A stretch of 64,000 nucleotides of DNA, from assembly GCA_037178855.1 (NCBI GenBank), contig JASJZC010000006.1, forward strand, positions 4,216,001 through 4,280,000, in the 5' to 3' direction. The position numbers and the translations under genes are program-made. The notes below the pieces were generated by a model. That model searched no databases and was not told where the DNA came from. It was given only the letters and a program-made list of their open reading frames with translations. The first letter of the stretch is position 1, and the number at the start of each line of letters is the position of its first letter. The stretch comes from Oscheius sp. JU75. Taxonomy: Eukaryota > Nematoda > Chromadorea > Rhabditida > Rhabditidae. Positions 45,003-55,945 of the stretch are shown in pieces.

Positions 45003-46996
45003 AGAACCCAACACCTTCTCGTCATCTCTTCTCGTCTGTGATCTCATGACCCTCTCCTCCTAGATCTCTCCCTCCCTCTACCAATCTGAATTCTAGAACT
45101 CCTATACTGATGACTGTTCAGACATAGTGATAGTTAGATGTTGTGTCATAACTACTGGTTCATCCTTTTTTTCTCGCTCTCTCTCTCTCTCTCTTACCCA
45201 CATCTCCCAACACATGTCTGCATATACTGTTACCCCCTTTTACACAATAAATGCTACCTATTCTTGTACGCGAAAACAAGGGAACTGAAACTTGGAAAAT
45301 ACTTCTCGCCATTTCCTGGATGCCACCCTCGACGTAGCCTGTCTGCTAGGGTTGTTTTCGAGAAAAATGTACAAAAGCTTGTGTTTTGACAGCTTGTTCC
45401 GTCTATTTTGACAGATATGTTGACTTGCGTACCCTCTGGATCAAATAGATGAACTGCCTCTCTTTCATCAATTTGGGTATGGAGTTGAATGACCACAGGA
45501 ACTTGCCGATACAGAAAGTCGGCCGAGCTCTTGTTGAAAACATAGCTGACTTCTGAAGTAATAATCCAACATTATTTCAAAAAAGAACCTGCATCCTACG
45601 GTAATCTCTGCCAATTACTAACATATAAATCTGTCCAGACATCTCGTATCAGTCTTTGGTCAGAATCTGCGACTGCTTCGCTTCCGTATGGTCTTAGACG
45701 GAGAGGCATACCATGACGTCTCGGGAGAGACGCCTTGGTGATCTATAGAGCATGAACCATTCTCTTATCAGAGTCACGAGCTTTTTTGCAGACTCACTAG
45801 TTTTTGCACAAATGTTTGTGTGAGAATGTGTGGCTTTTCAATTGCGTCACGTCACTTTTCTGCTCGTCTTCTCTCTTTATTTGATCGCAATGTAGGGTAC
45901 TACGAAGAGACCGGAATAATTCATGTGACTCTACATGAAAAAGGCTACTGGCTGGAACTCATATGGTTTGTCTGAATCCAATCAAAACACTGATGGCTGG
46001 GCATATGATCGTTGGCTACACTGTCCAGTCCTAAACTAGAAACTTCTATGAAACGTAGATGTTTTGACTGCCTCCTAAAAATACAGTCAACTGCACTTAC
46101 ATGAGCTACTTGGTGGCGTCAGACTGGCTCTGGGTCTGTATTTGTCTCTAACAAAGTTTCACCTGCCAGTGCATTTAAAAATAACCAGACGCTGCATGCG
46201 AAATCGGCTTTCTGACGCACGTCTGATAGCAGCGAGGACCGAGAAAATTAGAAACCTTCAGCATTGTTAGCGGGGGAGGTAACCTGTAAGCTTGCTACAA
46301 CGAATGGATCACACCATTGGAAACATAAGAAGGTTCTAAGATGGGATACTCCTTTGGATTCGAGTTTGACTCATGGTACAGGTTCCTGCTCTCTAGTCCT
46401 GAAATATGATAAGAGGATGACGATCCCTGGCGTCACTAGATGGATGAGCAGACAACGGCTTCATTGTTTGACCCGACTTGGCCAATAGTCTTCTAGTTGT
46501 TTGCTTCTATTCAAAGTTGAGGAGAATAAACTGCTTACGGAACAAACTACCAGAGTTGTTACGAGAAAAACATTTCGAAAGGACACTTAGGATTTACTGT
46601 GTGTCCGAAAGAGGGTAGAACGACAAAGGTTTAGTAGTACTGAACGATAGAAGTGTTTCCCACAAAAACTTTTTGAAACTAACTATTCGAAAAAATATCT
46701 AGACCAGAAAGGGCATTTAAAGGCATCAACTCAACCTTTATTGATCTCGAAAAAAGAAATGCTGCCTGCAGATTCCGAAAATTTTATCGAACGAGTTCAA
46801 GTGTTATTAAACGGCTCCGAGAGATCAGGAAGGTAGTATCTGTTCCTAAGAAATTCAAAGCATGACGAAACAAGTACGATGACTGACCAAATGACACAAC
46901 AGACTCTCTTTAATATCATTGTGAGACCAACACAATATCCGCTGTATCGAAAATATGCGATCTGTGGTTAGAAGTGTGATCAATATAATTAATATC
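45003..46996. other. Gene-poor region downstream of the receptor-like gene
   Basis: This is about 2 kb without supported exons. It contains a short (ct)n tract at about 45176-45194. Nothing else is recognised. Confidence 0.35.
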
Positions 46997-47287
46997 AGGT
47001 CGACCCATACGTTTTGCCCTTTCACTCCATAACTTTTGACCCAAGTCGAAATGGGAAATTTCCGAGAAATCAGCCGGGATGTGCGCTTCCCGAGAGAGTT
47101 GAACAGCGTTTTTGCGTTTTACATTTCACCTTTTTGACTGGTGATCAAAATTTTTGACCTACAATCTCTGATCTTTATACACGACTGAATAAGCTATTTT
47201 TGTCCGTTCTTTTTTTTTTTAAATAGCTCTCCAGCTCAATTGGGTCAAAAGTTATGGACCGAAATGGCAAAACTTATGGGTCAACCT
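46997..47287. mobile_element. Foldback/MITE-like element with 47-bp terminal inverted repeats
   Basis: The element is 291 bp. The left terminus 46997-47043 begins aggtcgacccat and the right terminus 47241-47287 ends atgggtcaacct. The two are reverse complements at 42 of 47 positions by eye, including a perfect tccataacttttgaccca run. The interior has no coding frame, so it is non-autonomous. I see no clear target-site duplication in the immediate flanks, so the family cannot be named. Confidence 0.78.
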
Positions 47288-49439
47288 AATTCTTCGTTAC
47301 CGTGACTCTGAAAGTCTATACGAAAGAGGACAGAAAGCAGTTTTTTCGGCGGATACCTATACTGCTTCATTCCTTGAAGATTTCTCCACCCACTCGTCTA
47401 TTCTGAGGTCTTGCGATACTCTCGATTGACGTGATTCTGAAGAAGATTCTCGAATCGTCATTTCCTATAATTGGAGGAAGAAGTTGCGTTATTCAAGCGG
47501 TAATTGGGGGATCGGGACAATCGTCAGAGCTTCTTTCCTGTTATGCCTCGTGCCAACAACAGGCTTCTGACTGTTATCTCTTCCTTCCCATCCAATTTCC
47601 ACACACACCTTTCCTGTACCCTGTGTCGATTGAGTTAGTGCGTCTGATAGGAAATTCATTTGGACTGACGTCTATCTTCCAGGTGGCTCTAATTGTGTAT
47701 GCCGAGCGCTCTCTGATGGGCAGTGTGTGTAGGCGATGAGGGTCCCTCTCCAATTGGGTCTGTTTATTAGGGAACCCTTTGCAGAAAAAGATACGCGTTA
47801 GTCAAAAGGTCTTCCCCGCGTCCAATTAAAGATGATGACGATGGCATCATTGGGGTCGAAGGGATTTTTACATCGCATCATCAAAAAACGACCACACGGG
47901 GCCGTTTGTTTCTTAGTCGGAGAGCTAACCGAAAGAGTTATACGGTGAAGGCCGCGTCGACATTCCGGCGCGGCATTTGGTTCTTGTTTTTCCTCCAGTG
48001 TGGGAGACTGTTTTGTTTTGTAGAAACACTGACTAAAGAAGTCCAATTACGAAGGTATGAATATGCATCACCTCCAGCTGGAAAATGTATTTTTCTCTCG
48101 ACTCTTCCCAAATTGCTATGAGATCCTAGTCATGCGCAGATGGTGTCTAAGAAGGAAGGAGATCATGCGGGAATCCCTTCAGGCATCAGAAGGGAAGCCG
48201 ATTTCCAGGGAATTTTGAAAGCTTTAGAAGGTTTCTCCAGAAATAACCTTCGAGAACGCTTGCAAGAGATCTCTCGCTAATGAATCGAGTTTCGGTTTAG
48301 GAAAAGAGCTACTCGACAGAAATCTGAGCTGGGTTGTCTAATTGGGGCTCGTCATTGGCACTCCTACTCGTCATCTGATCCCAAAACTCTCTTCAAAAAG
48401 AGCAGCTCTATTCCGGTCGTCGTCTTCTACCGCCAAACATTAAGACATTCTGCACGGCGTTGTAAAGACTCGTTCCTCTTTTATCCTCCTTTTCATTATC
48501 TTAATGCGTCGTATGCCTGAGAGGAGAGATGAACATGAAAAGAGTTCGGGAATAGCCGAGAGAGATGCTGACGTTTCAACGGGGTCACCGGGAGCAAAAA
48601 GTCAAAAGGGTCAGTTGAGGGACCATTCCTTTCCAAAGAGACGTCCCAGTCCGGACGCTCCATTAGTTCCCAAGAATCTTGGACATGTACTCTCTCTTTA
48701 ATATTGTGCGGATTATCTGCGCGACTCGAGTCATATAAGAGCAAGATCGAGAACATAATGACTTCTCCTGTGCCAGCTTCCGAAATCCTGTGTTTGTCCA
48801 GTTCGGCTGACTAACAACGAGAAGAAAATTAAATTGGAGCTTCTCCGAAGTCATAAACTACGGTGCAAAAAAGAGCTATAGAATCCTTATGATGTACTTG
48901 GCGTGAGCCTTTTGTTGAGGTCATTGTGTTCTGATCATTTCTACGGCTTCCAGCCAGAGGTTTCACAACAAGGATCCATATATAAGTACAAGTATCGTGT
49001 TCTCTTGCCTTGATCACACTGTTCCCAGCTATTAGAATCTTTCATAGTCATCGTATTCAAGACGTTTGTCTCATCTCTCATCGAAAAATTTAACAGCACA
49101 ATTGAATTGCGTGGCCTCTCCACGTGGTAGAGTCTTTAGCATATTCGAGTCCTGTTTATCCAGTAGCTCGTGGTTCCCGCCATTCCTCCCATTCCCACAG
49201 TTGGACCGTCAACAGAGCCTGAAAACAGTCTCCATGTGACACTTTAGAATCTCGTGTCCCGACCTAAACTGAGATTCCGGAACCCGTAGTTAGCCTCCAC
49301 TTAACCTTTCTCGATCTTCTAGAACCCGCTCTCATCATTGATGCTTTCTTCTTCCGACCCAAATATTGTGAAAAACAAAGGAGGTCTCTCTATATCGCAC
49401 AAATTACTGCTCACTCTCTCCTCTCGACTCTTTCAGAAT
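47288..49439. other. Gene-poor region with one possible Cys-rich peptide exon
   Basis: About 2.1 kb. The only coding-like piece is near 47530-47740: an open frame with LLSCYASCQQQASDC which, if spliced in phase to a later segment after a ttccag acceptor at 47684, would add SNCVCRALSDGQCV and a stop. There is no convincing ATG or signal peptide, so I do not call a gene. The remainder looks non-coding. Confidence 0.25.
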
Positions 49440-49998
49440 ATGCGCTCTGTGATTCTGTCCCTTCTGGTTACGGTTACTCTCTCCCATCAGCAACAGACCG
49501 ACATTTCTGATCTCTGTTCCGCTCTGAGCACTATTCACTACAAAATCGTAAGCTCTAAGCTATCTGAGAGGCAAAGAGACAAGTTCAGTTTCCTCTCTCG
49601 TCGGAGATCAAAAAGAGCTACTGTAAGGCCGAGCGGTATGTCTGTTCGGCCTTTGAAATGTTCGCCTCCAATGACTTTGCCAAGGAGGTCGTCGTCATCA
49701 AGGAGAAGGTATCTTTCTGTTAGAGCCCTTACAAAAGAAAGGTTTAGCTCGGCTGCTATCCGGACCGACCGTCCGAAGGAATGATGCAGAGCGACCTCTG
49801 TAACAGTCTACGAGTCCTTCCAGATACCTCTAAGAAGAGTCTTTACGTATGTTTAAGGGAATGTCTAAACTTATTTGAATTATTTAGGAGCTGTATTCCC
49901 GCGACCAGAAGAGGATGTCCACATTCAAGCCTCTCCTGGCCGAAATACGCGTGACATCAGAAGAATGGCTCATGCCCATCTTGGAGCAGTACTGCTAG
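49440..49998 (+). CDS. Small secreted cysteine-containing protein, family unknown
   Basis: Four exons with introns of about 40 nt encode about 120 residues. ATG 49440 lies four bases after a tttcag acceptor. The signal peptide is MRSVILSLLVTVTLSHQQ; the mature part is helical in composition with six Cys: TDISDLCSALS, IKKSYCKAERYVCSAFEMF, LGCYPDRPSEGMM, SDLCNSLRVL, and a terminal EQYC followed by TAG 49996-49998. All exon joins keep frame without stops, which supports the model. I do not recognise the family. It converges on the Sre-type receptor gene, 67 bp between stops. It resembles other lineage-specific secreted proteins of nematodes only in being short and Cys-containing. Confidence 0.62.
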
Positions 49999-50064
49999 GT
50001 CCCGTCCTCCTCTCTGTCTCACCCAAAAGATCTCGTTTCCCATGCTATCTCTTCTTATTAAAGG

Positions 50065-51348
50065 TCACCAAAACTGTTGCAAGACGTTGAAGTGCATCTG
50101 CGTCATGTCCTGTTTGTTCTTACTCTTCTGAAGATGCATCGCTACGACGTAGTGAGAATTCGGAGAGCCTATTATCGCCAAATTGCCCTTTTTGAACTGA
50201 GAGTTGACTATCTCGAAGGTGAATATCACTATCGTTATGGCTCTGAAACATTTTTAGTTCCAATCCGAAAAGAGGACTCACGCCGAAACGAAAGCTTCAA
50301 ACATTGCGCTCCAAAATTGACCAGCCGGAGAGAGTTGCTCGTTAAAAAGAACAGCATTGGCTGTCAGGTAGAGACCGATGACAATAAGGATGGTCAGCTC
50401 GATTAACATAAATAACAAGTGCTGAAGGAACCTTGACTGAAGACAAGAACGTAATCCACCTTCAAAGTTCTGATGTTCTCGCTCACTTGGAACCGTATAC
50501 TGAGAGTGTAGGGTTCATTAGTATTGAAGAACCTGTTCAGATTCGCCAGTTTTCTCGTATTGTGCTTGTAGACTGAGAAGAAAAAGACCACGAACATTAG
50601 GGTCATAGTAACAAGAACTAGAAGCACTTCTACCCCCAAGTAACCTGAATCCTGCATAGAATCCTGCAAAGAAATGTGAGATACCTTTAGTTATGGTCCA
50701 GACACAGGCCATGGTTACAACAAACTGTGAGACACATATCAGAAGGGAGATCCATGCCCGCCCATGCTGTTCGTAGTCGATAATATAGTAGGTGGCAAAA
50801 CAGCGCTCGGTGCAGACAGCTGGAACAAGAAAGAGGAAGATGACGACAAAGTGGAGACGAGAAATGGCCGATAGAATGAGTGGCCAGTCATTCAGAGTAT
50901 CTAGAAAGAGGACTGATCTTGATATACTGAAGCATGAGCAAAGTTATCCGAGTTTTGAGTCAGACTGACATGTCATCTTCTGACAGGACCTGACTTGTCG
51001 AATTTGTAGTCCAAACCCACAAATCTTGGGATTTAGATCGTTTTGAGACTTACATGTGGCTTGGATAACTTCTGCCTCGTACAGAAAGGTCACGACCCTG
51101 GCTGCCGTCGCAATATAGATGCAGACATAGTTGAACTGCATTATGCGGACACAATTGATGTGGTACAGATGTGACTTTTCTAGAGAATAGGCCAGAAACC
51201 AGGCTGTGGCGACAGTTGGCAAAATGAATAAAAATTCGATTCCTCTCAGAATATGAATCGAACTCGGCTCCTCGTCTACGATGAGTGCCAATAGAAACAG
51301 AGGATAACTCTGGTTGCTGTACTGGAACACGTAGTTGGTCAGCATCAT
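50065..51348 (-). CDS. sre: Seven-transmembrane chemoreceptor, Sre family
   Basis: This is a presumed G-protein-coupled chemosensory receptor of nematode neurons. ATG 51348 follows a tttcag acceptor. Seven hydrophobic segments are traced over about six exons: GIEFLFILPTVATAWFLAY; NYVCIYIATAARVVTFLY; LHFVVIFLFLVPAVC; WISLLICVSQFVVTMACVW; VLLVLVTMTLMFVVFFFSVY; LLFMLIELTILIVIGLYL; AITIVIFTFEIV. Sre hallmarks are TERCFATYYIIDYEQHGRAW after TM3, YTLSIRFQVSENIRTLK before TM6, and a tail ending MHFNVLQQFW before TGA 50065-50067. The length, about 350 residues, is normal and the frame is intact. Ligand unknown. Confidence 0.83.
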
Positions 51349-52724
51349 CTGGATAAGAGTCTGAAAGTATGAGTAGATCGAGAAAGATCACAGATATCAG
51401 ACTGAGCTAAACTCGGCGAGCACCTGTCCCGATCCCGATTGTTTATAAAAAGCGTAAAAAGAGTCCTAAGGATCTGGAGATTTCAGAAGACCGAATACGA
51501 TTTTCTCGAGAGAATAAACCCGTCTGTTCCCTTTGCATGACCGAGAGAAGATGTTTTCACATAGCATTTTGATGCTACAAGACGCTTCAGATCTCTGGAA
51601 ATTGGGAGAAAAGTCGAAGAGAGATTCTTCCAACCAGTGGCGATTCCAAAAAGAAGTTCTATTTATCTGCTAGCTCATAAAATGCACATTTTTTCGCGCA
51701 AGTTGAGTTAGATTTGAAATCGTGCAGGTCGTGTTTTCGAGCTCGACGTCAGATGTCTGGGAATTATACGGGAAAGGTTCACACTCTTGGAGGAAATAAC
51801 AAACATAAATTTCTTTGAGAGATAAGAAATACCGGAAGACGTGGAGGAAGACACTTGAATGTAAATGAAGGCAACCAACTACTAAATAGTCATTAGGCAC
51901 AAAATGTTTCACCCCAAAGACATATAAGATCTGTGAGTAACGTGGTGACAGAGGAGATAACTGAATTGTTCGAAGTCACCTGGTCATTTACGCGAGGAAA
52001 TTACAAGATTCACTGTTCTTGAACAGATGTTCGGATGACTTCATGATCATAGGTTCCGTAATTATATACGGTGCTGTTTGCGCATCTTCTTATTCCCTCC
52101 GGCTGCAATTTTTGTTTCAGGGGCGAGAAGGCCCTCCAGCCATTTGGAGTCTAATCAGGGCGGGAGCCCACCCTCTTTCGCACCCAATTTTTCTGCTAAT
52201 CAAGTGGTCTCTCTCCGGGTTTCTAAACCTTTTGTGGGGAGCCCAAAGACTTGTAGTTTTTGACAATCAATCTAGTCATTCTTCTCTTCTAGCATTGTAT
52301 ATGACCCAATATTCTCTTACCCTGTATCTGCCAAGCAGTTTCATTATTGTCCTGGTCTGATCAGTTGAGTCACTAGGATCGAGCCCACAGAGAGACGCCA
52401 GACCCAGAGACATCTTAGCTCCAGGACTTAACTAGTCATTTCAGCCGTCTTCCTCATGGCTAATCCTTCCCTATTTCTCCCATTTGACCTTTTTTCTTGC
52501 ATTGTTGATGAGGAGTGTATCGAGAGAGTATACCCATTTTCTTCGATTTCCTGTGATGTCTCTCGTAGGATCCCTCAAGAGACTCATAGTGGTTAGACTA
52601 TGATATACCGCTCTCTTCCACCCCCATTGGACTGATCTCCGGCCCATTTATTTGCCGGTCACTCAATTTCAACAGCGCATCCTCTCCTCCCGATGAGGCC
52701 AATTTCATCCAATTTTCCACACTG
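51349..52724. other. Intergenic region between Sre receptor and four-pass protein
   Basis: About 1.4 kb between divergent genes. Open frames are short with no recognisable motif, and I see no repeats or RNA genes. The 5' exon of the following four-pass gene may lie in its right part. Confidence 0.35.
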
Positions 52725-53441
52725 ATGCTTCTCATTTACACTTCCCTCCAGTTCATAATCCTACTCCGACATAAACAGAGAGTGTTTTTTTTTTTAGAGA
52801 TTTTGAGCAATGACTCTAAAGACATCAGTCGCGAAAGAGTCTTCTCTTCTGGTTTGTTCACTTTCAGACAGGTTTCAACACATCTTCAGAACATCTCCCG
52901 AATACTGTCAATAGTTTCGCTGCCTCTATCCCTTCTCCAATCAATTATATTCCTCATTTACGTGGTCAAATGGAACAGAGAAGAGTACTACTACCATGGA
53001 ATCACAGCTGAAGGTGGGGCATTCTTGCTTCTCACAATAACTATTCAGTCTGTGTTCACGCCTGTCTCATCTATGGACTATTCTTCAAAAAGGCATCTTT
53101 CCTTCTTCCTTACATTTTTGTTCAGGTAACCTCAAAACTTTTAAAACTTATGACTCTTTCAGCTAATAGCAGGAATCTGCTACGTAGTCTTAGCATTTAC
53201 CTTTGGAGTTCAAGTGCTTGAACAATGCGACTCTTTCTTCACCTGTCCTGGCACTCCGGGGTCTGAGTTGTCTCATAAAGGTGCCTCTTCTTCTTTGTAA
53301 CAATAAGATCGTTTTCCAGCCGAGTTTATGGTACTGGCTTCAATCACAATCCCTATCCAATGTGCTGTCGCTGCCGTCATGGTTAAGACTTACAAGCTGT
53401 TGTGTCTGAAGAGAAACCTGCCGATTCCTGTGGATTGCTGA
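52725..53441 (+). CDS. Four-pass membrane protein, nematode LAPTM/DUF7027-like
   Basis: Exons joined in phase give: ISRILSIVSLPLSLLQ (TM1), then CVHACLIYGLFFKKASFLLP (TM2), then YIFVQLIAGICYVVLAFTFG (TM3), an extracellular Cys-x6-Cys, and MVLASITIPIQCAVAAVMVK (TM4), with a basic tail RNLPIPVDC before TGA 53439-53441. The helix-2 pattern IYGL-x-x-KKASFLLPYIF-x-Q fits the small four-TM proteins grouped with LAPTM4, which is my recollection rather than a search. Introns are 35-40 nt. The 5' end is uncertain: the frame is open from ATG 52725 but the first 40 or so residues look less protein-like and may include an unrecognised intron. Role unknown, possibly in endosomal membranes by family analogy. 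Confidence 0.5.
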
Positions 53442-53776
53442 TAGAGATTTACACTATCTATTATATGAATTTTATCAGCTGAAAAAATGATTCAATGATG
53501 ACAGGCAATTAGAGAGTTTCAGTAGCTCCGATGCAAAATTGCTGAACTTTGAGAGGTCTGGCTTGCCCATCCATTGTTCCCTGAACTTTCTCGTTCTATC
53601 GGTTGGACGAGTTTCAGTAGACTCCTGCAGTCTTATCTGTCTATTGACCAATATCTGAACTGTCACGTTGCCAGACTTGCTTCCACAATACGGTCATATG
53701 AAGCTGTTCTTCTTGTCAGTGTAAATACGGGTTTATTGGGACCACTTTGTACAAAAACTAGACACAAGATCGTATT

Positions 53777-54032
53777 TTACCGACAGAACTTCTTGAGAAA
53801 GTCTACTGAACACTTTCTGCGACAGCACATCGAGAGGGCATTAGCTTCCAACAGGGCCTCGTAGGAGTATGTTCCTGTTCCTTGGCTGAATTCGAACTGT
53901 TAACATGAATATTTTGACTTACTATTTGCAGATGTCTTTCACGATGTTGCTGACATAATGAGGTCCACAGTGACGGGTTAGAACTGTCGAGAATAGCGAG
54001 ACAAAAAAGAGAATTGAGAGAAATAGTCTCAT
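53777..54032 (-). CDS. ins: Insulin-like peptide precursor 5 (six-cysteine type)
   Basis: A short two-exon gene on the minus strand. ATG at 54032; the signal peptide is MRLFLSILFFVSLFSTVLT, then RHCGPHYVSNIVKDICKY, a B-like helix with C-x12-C. A roughly 37-nt intron (gtaagt...ttcag) follows the B segment, the same position as in the other four ins genes. Exon 2 gives a linker and the A-like MCCRRKCSVDFLKKFCR, the canonical CC-x3-C-x8-C, ending one residue later at TAA 53777-53779. Six cysteines in total, as in gene 4. There is no internal dibasic site in the linker, so the linker may be retained as in many nematode INS peptides. It lies 30 kb from the 23-26 kb cluster and on the other strand. 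Confidence 0.84.
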
Positions 54033-54525
54033 GATAGAGAGTAGCCTTGGAAGGGAAATGGAGTCTCTCCGATATGGCAGTTCAAACCCTCTTCCGCTAT
54101 ACGGCCAGGAGTTTGAATTCCCTTCTTATCAGTAGATCAAGTGGGAAGTCATCGAGAAATGACCGTCAACACACCCACTTTGTACTGCTGGGAGTGCTCA
54201 GAGAAGAGTTCAGACGAGTTTTCGGAACGAGATAGTCATAGACAAAGGCTAGAAAAATGAAGACAAGTACTGGAACAGTAGATTTGCATAAAGATTAAAG
54301 GGCTGTCTTGGCTCAGGATCCTGAGACGATAGATTCCGAAACAGGAGGTTCAAACCGGCTTTGGCGGAAATATGGAGAACTCTTTTGACTTTTTTCAACT
54401 CCCAACCACCTTTAGACCCTTTTCTGTAAAAAAAAAAACCGCATGTAACTTACTCCTTGAGCCTGTTTTGTATGCTTCATGAAGGGGTCTACATGTTTCC
54501 CATGCCATGCCCTAACTTTCAGGCG
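54033..54525. promoter_or_regulatory. Divergent region between insulin-like gene 5 and HSD-like gene
   Basis: A 0.49-kb stretch shared by two divergent genes. It contains a perfect 14-bp palindrome, ctcaggatcctgag, near 54313, of unknown meaning, and an A-run near 54430. No exon seen. Confidence 0.35.
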
Positions 54526-55784
54526 ATGAAGCTAGTAGTTTTGGGAGCCGATTCGTGGATCGGATCGCGATTCGTCAAATGTGCCGGCAGTCTTCCCTCC
54601 CACGATGTCGTTGGCTGGGCAATGGAAAAATCCGCTGGGACGGGTGATTTTGCTCTAAAAATAACATACAAAAGGATTGTTAGACTTCCGCGGAGCCCAT
54701 GTTTATGGAATGGAGAATGTTGCGAGCGCAGTTTCCGGCGCTGATATTGTCGTGAATTTACACGAATCGCAAGACTTTTCCCTTACACCGGACGAAAAAG
54801 CTCTCCATCATCATAATGTCCAATGTAGGTTTTTGTACCTTCCATAAAAGGCCAGTCTAGTCGTCGAATCGCTCATTTCTGCACATCAAGAGCCCGGCCA
54901 CAACTGGAAGCTGATACATCTGTCAACGCCACTTCTGCAATGCTCCTCTCGTTGGCCGAACGTCAATGGGAGTGAAACACAGCCAGATGAAGTACCGTCA
55001 TCGAGACCATTCAAGGTTCTGCAATTCACTTCATTACTCATACCAACTTTAGGCCTATTGCTCTTCGAAGCAACGAGCCGAAGAGCTTCTGAAATGTTCA
55101 ACGATTGACTGTATTGTCGTACGCCCGGTTGATGTCTACGGCCAAGGAGACGACTGCTCCGTCATCACGGACATTCTCAAAATGTCATCAAAATTCGGAT
55201 TCTCTCCCGAAATTGGCGATCGCGATGGAGTGACACAGCTGATGGCCCTCGACAATCTCATGCTCGGTCTGTGGAATTGCGTGGAGAAGCTGTATCCCGA
55301 CGATTTCGAAGAAGACGAGAGCAGCCAGTCCCTCCACTGTTTGTCTTATTATCTCTATCAAGTATCACCAATTCCAGGCGAACAATCGTACGAGGACAGA
55401 GATCTCGGCGAGAGAGTTTTCGAGACGATACTGCTCTGCGACGACACCGAGAAACGGCCATTCTTCGAAAATTTCGGCGATTGTATTCCCGGAGGCAAGA
55501 TCCACATTCCACTTCTACCGCTCTACTACATCTATTACTTTGTCGCAATGATCATCTGTCTGTTCGGACCAGGCTTGGCCAAGAAGATGCCGGATCCGGA
55601 CTATTTTTACATGAATTTTCATCACTGGACCTTCTTCAACAATTTGAAGGCCAGACAGTACTTAGAATACAAGCCTCTCCCTTCCCAGAACGAGCTGAAA
55701 ACCTCCCGTGACTACTATCGCTCCCTTTTGCCTTCCAACATTGCCAGATTTTCGTGGCAAACCACTCGTCCTTTCCCTCGTTGA
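54526..55784 (+). CDS. hsd: 3-beta-hydroxysteroid dehydrogenase-like extended SDR
   Basis: This is an NAD(P)-dependent membrane-associated oxidoreductase of the 3-beta-HSD/isomerase group, which in nematodes takes part in sterol hormone (dafachronic acid-type) synthesis. ATG 54526 follows a tttcag acceptor by three bases. The N-terminal Rossmann motif is VVLGADSWIGSRFV (G-x-x-G-x-G region read as GADSWIG), with ADIVVNLHES as strand 4, LIHLSTP carrying the catalytic-type Ser/Thr, and AYCSSKQRAEELL with the Y-x3-K pair; RPVDVYGQGD follows. A C-terminal hydrophobic segment, LPLYYIYYFVAMIICLFGP, is the usual membrane anchor. It stops at 55784. It is first in a plus-strand run; the next gene starts 161 bp later, a typical nematode operon gap. 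Exact substrate unassigned. Confidence 0.8.
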
Positions 55785-55945
55785 CTGTACTTCTGTATTT
55801 ATTTCACGTTTTACACGTATCTTCGTATACTTTGCACTTTTTACTCTAGTAAAGTTTTACCAGAACAGCGCTCTTGTTGCAATTCGTTGACTTCGTTCTT
55901 ACTGCTTGTTCCATCGTAAATGTTATAAAATCGGTTCTTACAGAA

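Noticed and set aside
45176-45194. (ct)n microsatellite
   Set aside because: Too short to be informative; noted only within the surrounding intergenic entry.
54300-54370. tRNA-like stretch with ggctcagg and ggttcaaacc words
   Set aside because: D-arm, anticodon and T-arm stems do not pair at tRNA spacing; a palindrome ctcaggatcctgag explains part of it.
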